This document shows, piece after piece, positions 53,330 through 63,061 of a stretch of DNA of 64,000 bases (position 1 is the first letter of the stretch; every line of letters starts with the position of its first letter). The notes below the pieces were generated by a model. That model worked only from the letters and a program-made list of their open reading frames with translations. It was not told the origin of the DNA and did no database searches. This stretch comes from Treponema sp. OMZ 838 (GTDB taxonomy: Bacteria > Spirochaetota > Spirochaetia > Treponematales > Treponemataceae): positions 1,550,001-1,614,000 of the forward strand of contig NZ_CP009227.1 of assembly GCF_000775995.1 (NCBI RefSeq), given 5' to 3'. The translations under genes were made by a program, and so were the position numbers.

Positions 53330-55087
53330 ATGGATGAAAAAAGGTTTATCGATATTGCGGCAGGGCGGGTGAAAGCCGATCTGGTGTTAAAAAACGCTTT
53401 TGTGCTTAATGTGTTTACCAAAGAGTTTATTAAACAGGATGTTGCGATAGCGGACGGCTATATCGCCGGAGTCGGACAGTACGAAGGTGTTGTAGAAAAA
53501 GATTTAACCGGCAAGTTCGTGTGTCCGGGGCTTATCGATGCGCACCTGCACATTGAGTCCACGATGGCGTCTCCGCGGAATTTTGCTCGGCAGGCGCTCC
53601 GCTGCGGTACTACGGCCGTTATTGCCGACCCGCACGAAATTGCCAACGTTGCGGGCGTTGACGGTATTCTCTATATGCTGGAGGATGCGCGGAAGGCGGT
53701 GTTTGCCGGTACGGACCAGCCGCTTGTTTCCATCTATTTTATGATTCCTTCCTGCGTGCCCGCTACCGACTTTGAACACACCGGCGGCGCGATTACCGTG
53801 TACGATATAGAAAAGCTATTGGATGAGCCGAATGTACTCGGTCTCGGCGAGATGATGAACTATCCTGCAGTCATCCGCGGGGATGAAGCCGTATTGAAAA
53901 AGATATCTGCGGCTCGGGAAAAGAAAAAGATATGCGACGGTCATGCGCCGTGCGTGCGCGGCCGCGATTTACAGGCATACTGCGCCGCCGGTATCCGTAC
54001 CGATCACGAATGCGCTTCCTACGATGAAGCATTTGAAAAATTGCAGCAGGGAATGTACATCCTGATACGCGAAGGCTCTTCCGCGCAGGATTTGGAACCT
54101 ATCGTACGCGGTATGCTGGAGCATAAGACCGATACGAGCCGCTTTGCGTTCTGTACCGACGATAAAAAAATGAGCGATATTTTAGCGAACGGACACATTA
54201 ATAATAATGTACGCAAAGCGGTGTCGCTCGGATTATCGCCGGAAGATGCGCTGTGTATGGCGAGCTTCCATGCGGCACAGTGTTACGGTTTGAGCGGCAG
54301 GGGGGCTATCGCTCCGCGCCACTATGCGGATATTGTCGTATTTGATAATATAACGGACTTTTCAATCGATTCGGTATACAAAGCCGGTATTGAAGTTTCT
54401 TCCGTTCCGATGGCGCAAGAAACGGAGTCGGCGGCGGCAGAGGAACCGTCGTCGTTCTCCATTAAACGGATTACCGACAGCGTGCATGTTGTTCCCGTAT
54501 CTCGGAGCGCCTTTAGCGCCGACCATTTTATGCCGTCGGGTTCCGATAATTTCCATGTTATCGGAATGCAGCGGGGAACACTTTTTACGAAGCATCTGGT
54601 GTTTCCGCGGCAGGAATGCGCCGAGATGCTCAAAGAAGGCAAGCTCTGTTATTTGGCGGTGCTGGAGCGGCACAAGAACACCGGCAATATCGGCCGCGCT
54701 TTGCTGCACGGTTACGGAGTGTCGAACGGAGCCATCGCGTCGAGTGTCGGCCATGATTCGCATAACATCATCGTCGCCGGTTCCAATGCTGCTGACATGC
54801 ACCGCGCCGTAGAGGAAATAATCGACATGAAAGGCGGTGTAGCCGTTGTACAAAACGGTGTAGTGCTTAGCAAATTTGCGCTGCCGATTGGCGGTTTGAT
54901 GAGCCCGATGGAACCGGGGCAGCTTGCCGATGCTATTCACCATGCGGCCGAGAAAGCGCATACTATCGGCGTATACCCCGAAGTTGAACCGCTGATCGGT
55001 TTGTCGTTCCTTGCGCTGCCGGTTATCCCCGAATTAAAATTGACGGATTCCGGTTTGTTCGATGTAGTAAAATTTCAGTTTATATAG
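53330..55087 (+). CDS. ade: adenine deaminase
   Basis: This 585-residue protein of the bacterial Ade type (binuclear metal amidohydrolase) converts adenine to hypoxanthine. Motifs: GLIDAHLHIESTM, DPHEIANVAGVDG, CDGHAPCVRG, RTDHECAS and the C-terminal IGGLMSP. ATG 53330 follows TAGGAG. Length and order are normal. Confidence 0.95.
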   Translation: MDEKRFIDIAAGRVKADLVLKNAFVLNVFTKEFIKQDVAIADGYIAGVGQYEGVVEKDLTGKFVCPGLIDAHLHIESTMASPRNFARQALRCGTTAVIADPHEIANVAGVDGILYMLEDARKAVFAGTDQPLVSIYFMIPSCVPATDFEHTGGAITVYDIEKLLDEPNVLGLGEMMNYPAVIRGDEAVLKKISAAREKKKICDGHAPCVRGRDLQAYCAAGIRTDHECASYDEAFEKLQQGMYILIREGSSAQDLEPIVRGMLEHKTDTSRFAFCTDDKKMSDILANGHINNNVRKAVSLGLSPEDALCMASFHAAQCYGLSGRGAIAPRHYADIVVFDNITDFSIDSVYKAGIEVSSVPMAQETESAAAEEPSSFSIKRITDSVHVVPVSRSAFSADHFMPSGSDNFHVIGMQRGTLFTKHLVFPRQECAEMLKEGKLCYLAVLERHKNTGNIGRALLHGYGVSNGAIASSVGHDSHNIIVAGSNAADMHRAVEEIIDMKGGVAVVQNGVVLSKFALPIGGLMSPMEPGQLADAIHHAAEKAHTIGVYPEVEPLIGLSFLALPVIPELKLTDSGLFDVVKFQFI

Positions 55088-55097
55088 GGAGGTAAAG

Positions 55098-57395
55098 ATG
55101 ATAGTTGGAAAAGCGGTGCCCCGTGTCGATGCTTACGATAAGGTAACCGGCAGGGCAAAGTATGTTGACGATTATTTTCACAGTGATTTTTTAGTCGCAA
55201 AGGTATTGCACAGTACCATCGCGAACGGACTGGTAAAAAAAATCGATACAAGCGCTGCGGAAAAAATCCCCGGCGTGGTTAAGATTGTTACCTGTTTCGA
55301 TGTGCCGGACATTTGTTTTCCGACTGCGGGACACCCGTGGTCTACCGAAGCGGCGCATCAGGATATTGCCGACCGGAGACTGCTGAACACGAGAGTACGC
55401 TTCTACGGGGATGATATTGCGGCAGTCATTGCAGAAGACAATGTCGCTGCAGAGCGTGCCTTAAAAGCAATCACCGTTGAGTATGAAGAATATCCTCCTA
55501 TTATGGATGTGCATCAAGCGATGTCCCCTGAAGCGACCGTATTACACGAAGCATTCCCGGGCAATGTGCTGAAGCATACGGTGTTTAGCGTAGGCCAGTA
55601 TGAAGAAACGCCGGATGATCCCGATACGGTCATGTTTGAAGGTGATTATGCGGTATCTCCGATTTCTCACTGTCATATAGAAAATCCCGGCTCGTATGCG
55701 TATATGAAAGGCGGAAAGATTATCGTGGTGTCTTCCACGCAGCTGCCTCATATCTGTCGCCGCGTGTGCGGACAGGCGCTCGGAATCGACTGGGGGAAAA
55801 TACGGGTTATCAAGCCGTATATCGGCGGCGGCTTCGGCAATAAGCAGGACATCCTGTATGAACCGCTGAACGCTTACCTTTGTACGCTCGTAGGCGGCCG
55901 CTGTGTGCAGCTGTCCGTTTCGCGTGAGGAAACCTTTATGTGTACCCGCACGCGCCATGCGATGGAATTCCACATGAAGACAACAGTGCGGAAGTCGGAC
56001 GGCAGGTTCATTTCGCGCAAAATGCTCTGCTATTCTACGAAGGGCGGTTACGCTTCACACGGACACGCTATTACCGCGAATGCCTCCAACGAGTTTAAGC
56101 AGCTCTATTCGGCGGAAAAGGGAATCATTTCCGAAGCGTATTCCGTGTTTACCAATCATATTACCGCAGGGGCTATGCGCGCGTATGGGATTCCGCAAGC
56201 GGATTTTGCCCTTGAATCTTTTATGGATGATATGGCGCTCAAACTGAATATGGATCCTATCGATTTGCGGCTCAAGAACTGTATGCGGGAAGGGTATGAA
56301 GATCCTGTTACAAAGATTAGAGCAAACTCGGACGGGCTCTATCAATGCTTGCAGAAAGGCCGCGAGGTGTTCCACTGGGATGAGCTGCGGAAAAAGTATG
56401 CGAATCAGACAGGGCCGGTGCGCCGCGGTGTCGGAGTTGCCTGCTTTAACTACAAAACCGGCGTTTACCCCATCTCGCTCGAAACCGCCTCCGCCCGTAT
56501 CATGCTCAATCAGGACGGCAGTATTCAAATTCAGATGGGGGCGACGGAAATAGGACAGGGCGCCGATACGGTGTTCTGCCAGATGGCTGCCGAAGTGCTT
56601 TCGCTGCCGATGGATAAGGTCTATATTTTTTCCGAACAGGATACCGATGTTAGCCCGTACGACAGCGCGGCCTATGCTTCTCGTCAAACATACGTGAGCG
56701 GCAAGGCGATTAAAAAAACTGCCGAATCGCTTAAACGAAAGATATTGGAATATGCGGCGTGGATGCTCGATATGAAGGCCGATGAACTTGATCTGCAGCA
56801 TGAAAAAATTATTGTCCGTAGTACCGGCGAAGAGCGGCTCACCTTGGAAGAGGTCGCAATGGAAAGCTGTTACAGTATGAAAGAATCCAATCACCTCAGC
56901 GCGGAAGAAACGTCGCATTGTACCGATAACTGCTTCTCGTTCGGTGCAACCTTTGTTGAGATTGAGGTTGATATTCCGGTCGGCAAAATCACGGTATTGA
57001 ATATTTTGAACCTGCACGACAGTGGTACGCTTATCAATCCGCAGCTGGCGGCGGCTCAGGTACACGGCGGCATGGGAATGGGAATCGGTGCTGCAACTGC
57101 CGAACAGATGCTTTATGATAATAAAGGCAAGCTGCTGAACGGGAATCTTTTGGATTATAAGATGCCGACGGCGATGGATCTTCCCGACTTACACGAGCTG
57201 TTTATCGAAAATGCCGATCCCACCGGCCCCTTCGGAAATAAATCACTGGGCGAGCCGCCGATTATTTCGCAGCCGCCGGCAATCCGCAATGCGCTGCTCC
57301 ATGCCACCGGCGTTGCCATTAACAAGCTGCCGCTTAATCCTCAGCGGCTTTTTGAAGCGTTCAGCGAGAGCGGGCTGCTGAAGGAGGTAATCTAA
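55098..57395 (+). CDS. xdhA: xanthine dehydrogenase, molybdenum-binding subunit
   Basis: The 765-residue subunit carries the molybdopterin sites: GGGFGNK near residue 249, AMRAYGIPQ near 360, GATEIGQGADTVF near 480, and the catalytic glutamate region KSLGEPPIISQPP near 720. It hydroxylates hypoxanthine to xanthine and xanthine to urate. Length matches E. coli XdhA. GGGAGG precedes the start, 10 bases after ade. Confidence 0.92.
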   Translation: MIVGKAVPRVDAYDKVTGRAKYVDDYFHSDFLVAKVLHSTIANGLVKKIDTSAAEKIPGVVKIVTCFDVPDICFPTAGHPWSTEAAHQDIADRRLLNTRVRFYGDDIAAVIAEDNVAAERALKAITVEYEEYPPIMDVHQAMSPEATVLHEAFPGNVLKHTVFSVGQYEETPDDPDTVMFEGDYAVSPISHCHIENPGSYAYMKGGKIIVVSSTQLPHICRRVCGQALGIDWGKIRVIKPYIGGGFGNKQDILYEPLNAYLCTLVGGRCVQLSVSREETFMCTRTRHAMEFHMKTTVRKSDGRFISRKMLCYSTKGGYASHGHAITANASNEFKQLYSAEKGIISEAYSVFTNHITAGAMRAYGIPQADFALESFMDDMALKLNMDPIDLRLKNCMREGYEDPVTKIRANSDGLYQCLQKGREVFHWDELRKKYANQTGPVRRGVGVACFNYKTGVYPISLETASARIMLNQDGSIQIQMGATEIGQGADTVFCQMAAEVLSLPMDKVYIFSEQDTDVSPYDSAAYASRQTYVSGKAIKKTAESLKRKILEYAAWMLDMKADELDLQHEKIIVRSTGEERLTLEEVAMESCYSMKESNHLSAEETSHCTDNCFSFGATFVEIEVDIPVGKITVLNILNLHDSGTLINPQLAAAQVHGGMGMGIGAATAEQMLYDNKGKLLNGNLLDYKMPTAMDLPDLHELFIENADPTGPFGNKSLGEPPIISQPPAIRNALLHATGVAINKLPLNPQRLFEAFSESGLLKEVI

Positions 57396-57396
57396 T

Positions 57397-58278
57397 ATGT
57401 ACGATATGGAAAGTTTTTATCAAGCGATATCCATCGCCGATGCCGTAAGCGCCTTAGTCCGTACCGAAAATCCGGTTATTCTTGCCGGCGGCACCGACGT
57501 GCTGATTCAAATGCGGGAAGGTAAACTTGCCGGACGGAATGTCGTGTCTATTTTCGGCATCCCCGAATTGCGCGGGGTGAGCATAGATGAGGAAGGTACG
57601 ATCCGCATCCGGCCGCTGACGGTCTTTAGCGAATTAACCGGAAGTCCCATCGTGCAAAAGCACTTACCGATGCTCGGCTATGCGGCCGATCAGGTCGGCG
57701 GGCCTCAGATACGGAATATGGGAACGGCAGGAGGAAATATCTCCAACGGTGTAACCAGCGCCGACACCGCGCCGAGTCAGCAGTGCTATAACTCGGTTGT
57801 CGAAATTACCGGCCCGGACGGAGTGCGGCTGGTTCCCGTGCAGGAGTTTTACGTATCTGCCGGAAAGGTGGTGCTGCAAAAAGGCGAGTTGGTAACCTCA
57901 TTCCTCATTAAAAAGAAGGACTACGAAGGCTTTACCGGCGACTACATCAAGTATGCGATGCGTAATGCGATGGATATTGCGAACTTGAGCTGCGCTTCCC
58001 TTGTAAAAACCAAACGGGAAAACGGCGCCTTAAAAATCGACGAGGTGCGTATGTGTTTCGGTGTTGCCGCTCCGGTGCCGCTTCGCTGTAAAAATACTGA
58101 GGCTTTTTTAACGGGTAAAGAAATCAACGATGCGTTATATGAAGGCTTGCAGGAAGTGCTTCTCACGGATATCAATCCCCGTGACTCGTGGCGCGCGTCA
58201 AAAGCGTTCAGAATTAATACCGCCAAGCAAATAGCGGTGCGATCTTTACGGAAAGCTGTCGAGCGGCAGGAGGTGTAA
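57397..58278 (+). CDS. xdhB: xanthine dehydrogenase, FAD-binding subunit
   Basis: This 293-residue FAD subunit has the FAD-binding motifs LAGGTDVLIQM near residue 30 and GGPQIRNMGTAGGNISNG near 100. It passes electrons to NAD or another acceptor. Its ATG is one base after the xdhA stop, with AAGGAGG upstream. Confidence 0.92.
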   Translation: MYDMESFYQAISIADAVSALVRTENPVILAGGTDVLIQMREGKLAGRNVVSIFGIPELRGVSIDEEGTIRIRPLTVFSELTGSPIVQKHLPMLGYAADQVGGPQIRNMGTAGGNISNGVTSADTAPSQQCYNSVVEITGPDGVRLVPVQEFYVSAGKVVLQKGELVTSFLIKKKDYEGFTGDYIKYAMRNAMDIANLSCASLVKTKRENGALKIDEVRMCFGVAAPVPLRCKNTEAFLTGKEINDALYEGLQEVLLTDINPRDSWRASKAFRINTAKQIAVRSLRKAVERQEV

Positions 58279-58280
58279 GC

Positions 58281-58775
58281 ATGTTAAAAATTATTACTAT
58301 GAAGGTAAACGGGAAGCAGTGCGAGCTTGCCGTTGATGTTCGGGAATCGCTTGCAGACGCGCTCCGCAATAGACTTTCGATGACGAGCGTTAAAAAGGGC
58401 TGTGAAGTAGGAGAATGCGGCGCCTGTACCGTGTTGGTGGATGGAGTGTCTGTTGACAGCTGTATTTACCTTGCAGTATGGGCGGACGGCAAGAGTATTT
58501 TGACGGTTGAAGGACTACAGGGCGAAAACGGAGAACTCAATCCGGTGCAGCAGGCCTTTATCGATGAAGCTGCCGTTCAGTGCGGCTTCTGTACCCCCGG
58601 GCTTATTATGACAGCGGTGGAAATTGTCGGAAGCGGAAGGCTGTATACGCGGGAAGAGCTGCGTAAGCTTATCTCTGGGCACTTGTGCCGCTGTACCGGC
58701 TACGAAAACATCCTCCGCGCGGTCGAAAAAGCGATGAAGCAAAACCTTGAGCAAATGAAAAAGGCAGGCGCGTAA
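58281..58775 (+). CDS. xdhC: xanthine dehydrogenase, iron-sulfur subunit
   Basis: This 164-residue subunit has two [2Fe-2S] clusters: CEVGECGACTVLVDG with a later Cys (plant-type), then CGFCTPG and CRCTGYEN. It links the molybdenum and FAD subunits. Last gene of the operon, 2 bases after xdhB. The order Mo-FAD-FeS is that of E. coli xdhABC. Confidence 0.92.
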   Translation: MLKIITMKVNGKQCELAVDVRESLADALRNRLSMTSVKKGCEVGECGACTVLVDGVSVDSCIYLAVWADGKSILTVEGLQGENGELNPVQQAFIDEAAVQCGFCTPGLIMTAVEIVGSGRLYTREELRKLISGHLCRCTGYENILRAVEKAMKQNLEQMKKAGA

Positions 58776-58828
58776 GACTCGGACTTGAGCATTGGGCGCC
58801 GCTAAAAGTTGTAAGCCTCTCCGAGATG

Positions 58829-58873
58829 ATGTTTTTCATAAGTTTTAGAATACCAATAACTTATGAAAAACAT
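58829..58873. repeat. long perfect hairpin after the purine operon
   Basis: ATGTTTTTCATAAGTT pairs perfectly with AACTTATGAAAAACAT (16 bp) across a 13-base loop. There is no adjacent T-run. It may stabilise the operon mRNA end or be a small palindromic repeat. Confidence 0.6.
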
Positions 58874-58931
58874 TGTATGAAACGCCTGTTTTTTTTATGC
58901 AGCTTTTTTACTGTGCGCTGTACTTATTTTT

Positions 58932-58976
58932 GCGGCTGATGATGATATAGAAGACACATCGCAGCCGCTTTTTTTT
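58932..58976 (+). terminator. rho-independent terminator candidate
   Basis: GCGGCTG pairs with CAGCCGC across a 23-base loop and is followed by eight T. Suitable to end transcription of the purine operon. Confidence 0.6.
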
Positions 58977-59042
58977 GTACAATAACTATCGGGACGGCTG
59001 TTTTTATATGCATTATACTCTCCGTAGGTTTTGGAGCAAAAG

Positions 59043-59885
59043 ATGAATATCATTCAATCATTTAACGGAGCGATGGCTTATATTGAAAGGACTATTGAGA
59101 CAGGGTGTGATGAAGCGGAGATTGCGCGCATTTCCGGCTATTCCTATCCGCTATTCAGCAGAATCTTTTCGATATTGGTCGGGTATCCTTTAAATGAATA
59201 TCTCCGTTTTAGAAAACTCAGCAGAGCCGCCGCCGATTTGCGCAATACCGATGCTAAGATTATCGACATAGCATTGGCGTACGGCTATGAATCGCCTGAT
59301 TCTTTTGCAGCTGCGTTTAAGAAATTCCACGGCGTCAGTCCGAGCGCGGTTCGGAACGGAAAAGAATTTAAATCATTTGCTCCAATTAAATTATCTTTAA
59401 CCGTCAACGGAGGGCAAACTATGGAAGTCAAAATTGGAAAAAAGAGCGGATTTACGCTTGCAGGTATTCAAGTCGATGCGGATCGAACCAGTGATTTTCC
59501 GAAAGTCTGGGGCAGCCTTTTTGAAAAAGCTTCGCACGAAGAACTTGCAAAACTCGGAAACGGTAGGAGCTTCGGCATCTGTTCCGAGGTAAAAGACGGC
59601 AAAACGTTTACTTATGCAGCGGCATATGATTGCCGTGACGCACAAAAGGCGGCCGAACTCGGCTTGTCGGTGATGCACATCCCAGAAGCTGAATACGCAG
59701 TAGTCCAGCTGAAAGGCTCCGTTCCCAATTGCATCCACCAAGGCTGGAAGTATGTTATGGAAACCTTCTTTCCCGAACAAGGGTACTGTCATGCCGGTAC
59801 TCCCGACTTTGAAGCATATTCGGAAGGAGATATGTACAGCAAGAATTACACGATGGAGCTATGGGTGCCTATTGTAAAGGCATAA
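59043..59885 (+). CDS. AraC-family regulator with effector-binding domain
   Basis: ATG 59043 has TTGGAG upstream. The 280-residue protein has an N-terminal AraC helix-turn-helix pair (residues about 10-105, with IDIALAYGYESPDSFAAAFKKF) and a C-terminal GyrI-like small-molecule-binding domain (about 120-280). It lies downstream of the purine operon behind a terminator, so control of that operon is possible but unproved. Confidence 0.85.
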   Translation: MNIIQSFNGAMAYIERTIETGCDEAEIARISGYSYPLFSRIFSILVGYPLNEYLRFRKLSRAAADLRNTDAKIIDIALAYGYESPDSFAAAFKKFHGVSPSAVRNGKEFKSFAPIKLSLTVNGGQTMEVKIGKKSGFTLAGIQVDADRTSDFPKVWGSLFEKASHEELAKLGNGRSFGICSEVKDGKTFTYAAAYDCRDAQKAAELGLSVMHIPEAEYAVVQLKGSVPNCIHQGWKYVMETFFPEQGYCHAGTPDFEAYSEGDMYSKNYTMELWVPIVKA

Positions 59886-59948
59886 GGCTGTGAATTACTC
59901 TTCCTCCGCAGTCCTGCATACGAGGTTGCTGCTGCGGGGGGAGGCTGA

Positions 59949-60326
59949 TTATTTTCTATGCTCAATAATCCATCCTTTTATGTCATTTTTAGACATTTTC
60001 CCCGAAGCAATGTCTAAACCAAAATCAACCAATTCTTGTTGTGAATAATTTACTTCAATATTATTCAACTTTAGAAAAAGCAACATTAAATGTACACCGA
60101 TTCTTTTGTTTCCATCTATAAAAGGGTGATTCTCAATCAAAGAGTAGCACAGCTGCGAATCCTTGTCTAAAATATCAGGATAAAGATTGTTCCCGCCAAA
60201 AGTTTGAAATGGTGTTTTCAATGCTGAATCCAAAAGCTGCGCGTCACGTATACCATCCATACCGCCTGTCTTTTCGATAAGAGACCTGTGGATTTTTACT
60301 ACTTGTTCATACTCAAAGAAAATCAT
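59949..60326 (-). CDS. Doc-type (Fic-fold) toxin
   Basis: This 125-residue protein has the Doc/Fic active-site motif HPFIDGNKR near residue 66 and a typical Doc start (EYEQVVKIHRSLIEKTGG). Doc toxins phosphorylate EF-Tu and block translation. It overlaps the antitoxin gene by ATGA. Unlike the Bro-N/Fic gene at 51 kb it looks intact. Confidence 0.85.
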   Translation of the reverse strand: MIFFEYEQVVKIHRSLIEKTGGMDGIRDAQLLDSALKTPFQTFGGNNLYPDILDKDSQLCYSLIENHPFIDGNKRIGVHLMLLFLKLNNIEVNYSQQELVDFGLDIASGKMSKNDIKGWIIEHRK

Positions 60327-60526
60327 TTAGCTAATTCCTGATATGCTTGCTTATTCTGATCAATGAGAAAATCGGAAATTGCAAAAAGTTTTTCATCAGA
60401 AACGGTATGATATAGCTTTTCATCTTCCAAAACGGTTATTATTACTTTTCTGCCATTATAATATTCAAGCGAAGGACAATCTGTAAGAATGGTGTTTCCC
60501 TGAATAATCCCAGTTATTGCAAACAT
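60323..60526 (-). CDS. antitoxin of the Doc-type toxin
   Basis: The chosen start (ATG at 60526 on the minus strand, with GGAGG 8 bases upstream) gives 67 residues; longer in-frame starts lack a site. It reads MFAITGIIQGNTILTDCPSL, then GRKVIITVLED, a short AbrB/Phd-like DNA-binding start and an acidic tail that would bind the toxin. Co-translated with the toxin. Confidence 0.75.
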   Translation of the reverse strand: MFAITGIIQGNTILTDCPSLEYYNGRKVIITVLEDEKLYHTVSDEKLFAISDFLIDQNKQAYQELAK

Positions 60527-60812
60527 TTTGCTGCCTCCGGGTGGTATTATAGCATATATTGATTGTTTTTTTACAGAGCTTTTCATAAACAATACCCCCT
60601 GGTACTCTGATTCGAAGGATGGGATTATTGTCAAATTAATTGATAAATATAACAATACCCGTTTGGGGCATAATAAATTCCGATTGGGGTAGAGCTTCCT
60701 ATACTTTTTCGTAGAATACTAACGATTAATATTAGAATAGACCTGTTCGGAAACTTCGTTTTTTACAGATGCTCATCGGTGCCATTACCCATCGAAATGA
60801 TGTGAGGTTGTT

Positions 60813-62354
60813 TCAGTTCGGTTCGCTGTGCGGGCTAGAGATAATTTCCGTCAGTACGGCATCCTTTCCCTGGACTCGTACACGGATATATTCGCCGCCG
60901 TGCAAATTATTCTTCTGTAAAGGATCCCGTATTAAAGGCAGGGAAAGATAATTTTCCGTGATAACGGTTTGCTGTCCGTTGCGCGGCGCTTCGACAACCC
61001 CGCATATCGGTTTTCCATCCCATGCCTGTAAATATGATGCGGATTGCGTTTCCGCCAGTTCGTTCAGCTTTTTTATCCGCTGACCTGCAATCCGTTCAGG
61101 TACTTTCGGCTGCATTTTCCACGCCTCTGTTCCCGGGCGGGCAGAAAAGGGAAACGCATGTATTCCCGCAAACTCAAGTTCACGGCACATCCGGTACGTT
61201 TCTTCAAAATCAGCTTCCGTTTCGCCGGGGAAACCGGCGATGATATCCGCACCGATAAACGGATTATTCTTTACGCGGCGGAGTTCGGAAACGGCTTGAT
61301 ATATGGTTGCTTTCCTGTAGCCTCGGTGCATCGCTTTAAGGACGGTATCGCTGCCTGATTGTACGGAAAGGTGGAAGTGGGGGCAAATCTGCGGATGTGC
61401 CAGCAGCGGGACAAGCACCTCATCGATCCTATCGGGATAAAGGCTCGAAATGCGGATACGCATCTCAGTGTTTTCCAGTATGAGTTTGAGCATATCGGCA
61501 AAGTCTCCGGCTTCGCTCCGGTACTGCGACAGATTCACGCCCGTCAGCGTTACTTCACGAGCACCGGTTTCTTCTATACAGCGAAGCCGTTCGAGGACTT
61601 CGGCGGCGGGAAGCGACACGGATTTACCCCGTGCAAGCCGTATCCTGCAATAAGCACAGGCATCGTTACAGCCGTCTTGAATTTTCAGCAGTGCGCGTGA
61701 GTGGAATAAAAAATGCGGGGAGCTGAGTGCGAATAGCCGGTTCTCCCGTATGCCGCGTATGGATATGTTTTGTACTGATGAGTTTTGTACCGGTTTGTTC
61801 TGTGTATGCTGCGGAGCTTTGTCCGTCAAACGGGTAAGGTAGGCGCGCACTGCGCTTAGAAAAAAGGCTGTGTCAAAGTAAGCGCTGTCGGCTACCAATT
61901 TTGCAAGGTATGCCGGTATTTCGGTTAATAAATCTTTCTGTTGTCCGGGGAAGGCGAGTATGTGGGGGTGCAGCGCTTCTATTTCCGCGGCTTCCAGTTG
62001 AGCATAGCAGCCTGTTACCAGAATAACGGCATGGGGGTGTGTCTTCACCAGTAATCTGATCAGCCGGCGCGCCTTTTGTTCCGCTTTGCCGGTTACGGTG
62101 CATGTATTCACAAAGCAGAGAACCGTCTGTTCGGGCGGCAGCACGGAAGATAATCGGATGGGAGCCGCGGCTTCCGGGGCTGTTATCGTTGAAGTGTCGG
62201 CAGGCGTTGTACCGGCGTATCCGGCATAATCGGCATGGCCGGTATAGATGGAAAACCCCGCATCGGTACACAGCGCGGCAAAGGACTCAGCCTCCGTTTG
62301 ATTAAGCCTGCATCCGAGCGTTTCAATTCGTATTGAACATAATTGAACATTCAT
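60813..62354 (-). CDS. mtaB: tRNA threonylcarbamoyladenosine methylthiotransferase
   Basis: This 513-residue radical-SAM enzyme of the MiaB family adds a methylthio group to t6A at tRNA position 37. The N-terminal cluster cysteines are in TLGCRLNQTEAES, VNTCTVTGKAEQKARR and VTGCYAQ. The radical-SAM cluster is CNDACAYCRI. Residues about 430-510 form a TRAM-like end. GCRLNQ and NTCTVT point to MtaB rather than MiaB. The segment near residues 35-70 and 175-200 is longer than usual. Confidence 0.9.
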   Translation of the reverse strand: MNVQLCSIRIETLGCRLNQTEAESFAALCTDAGFSIYTGHADYAGYAGTTPADTSTITAPEAAAPIRLSSVLPPEQTVLCFVNTCTVTGKAEQKARRLIRLLVKTHPHAVILVTGCYAQLEAAEIEALHPHILAFPGQQKDLLTEIPAYLAKLVADSAYFDTAFFLSAVRAYLTRLTDKAPQHTQNKPVQNSSVQNISIRGIRENRLFALSSPHFLFHSRALLKIQDGCNDACAYCRIRLARGKSVSLPAAEVLERLRCIEETGAREVTLTGVNLSQYRSEAGDFADMLKLILENTEMRIRISSLYPDRIDEVLVPLLAHPQICPHFHLSVQSGSDTVLKAMHRGYRKATIYQAVSELRRVKNNPFIGADIIAGFPGETEADFEETYRMCRELEFAGIHAFPFSARPGTEAWKMQPKVPERIAGQRIKKLNELAETQSASYLQAWDGKPICGVVEAPRNGQQTVITENYLSLPLIRDPLQKNNLHGGEYIRVRVQGKDAVLTEIISSPHSEPN

Positions 62355-62409
62355 ATTAATGAAGAAAACCTATAATCAGAAGTTAGAAAGAGGAGAACGC
62401 TGCAGCGGG

Positions 62410-63048
62410 CTAAAAACGGTGCAGTACGCGTTCATAACCTTTTTGAGCATCGGTTGAATTTTTGTTCAGCTGTAATGCAGACGAATACGCCTCCAATGCT
62501 GCCCGGTATTCCTTTGCCTGTTCCCGCGAGTACGCAAGCCGCGTCCACCACACGCTATTGAGCGGTTCCAACCTGATAGCGGTAGAAAAGGCTATATCGG
62601 CATGGCGATATTTTGCCATGCGCAAATACAATTCTCCGATATGATAATACACGCCGCTTACCTTCGTACCGTTAGGCGCATACGCAATATAATCTTCAAA
62701 AAGATGCAGGCTCTCTTCGTTCCTTCCAAGGTGATAGAGCGCTTGCGCATGGCTTTCAATAAGCCGCGGATCATATTGCGAAACTTCCCGCCCTTTAACT
62801 GTCCAGTCGGCCGCTTCCTGATAGCGCTCGTCGGCAAGCAGCGCCCATGTCAGTACAACATAGCTGTCGATATTGCGGGGCATCCGTTCTATTTCGTTTA
62901 AACACACCGATGCGGATTCTTTATAGCGGCCTTCACGATATAATACCAGCGCATCATCACCCTTTTGTGCATAAATATAATAGGGAAAAAAGAGCATTAA
63001 AAAACTTAATGCGATTCCTGCCGGAAATCTTTTGCAGAGAGCAAACAC
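62410..63048 (-). CDS. exported TPR protein
   Basis: This 212-residue protein has a signal peptide (AGIALSFLMLFFPYYIYA). TPR units follow: ALVLYREGRYKESASVCLNE, YVVLTWALLADERYQEAADW, HAQALYHLGRNEESLHLFED, GELYLRMAKYRHADIAFSTA and YSREQAKEYRAALEAYSSAL. A periplasmic scaffold is likely. It lies 13 bases downstream of the bactofilin gene. Confidence 0.75.
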   Translation of the reverse strand: MFALCKRFPAGIALSFLMLFFPYYIYAQKGDDALVLYREGRYKESASVCLNEIERMPRNIDSYVVLTWALLADERYQEAADWTVKGREVSQYDPRLIESHAQALYHLGRNEESLHLFEDYIAYAPNGTKVSGVYYHIGELYLRMAKYRHADIAFSTAIRLEPLNSVWWTRLAYSREQAKEYRAALEAYSSALQLNKNSTDAQKGYERVLHRF

Positions 63049-63061
63049 GTTCTTATAACCT

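Noticed and set aside
60636..60812. Gene between the antitoxin and mtaB
   Set aside because: Only short frames without starts or ribosome sites; treated as promoter region.
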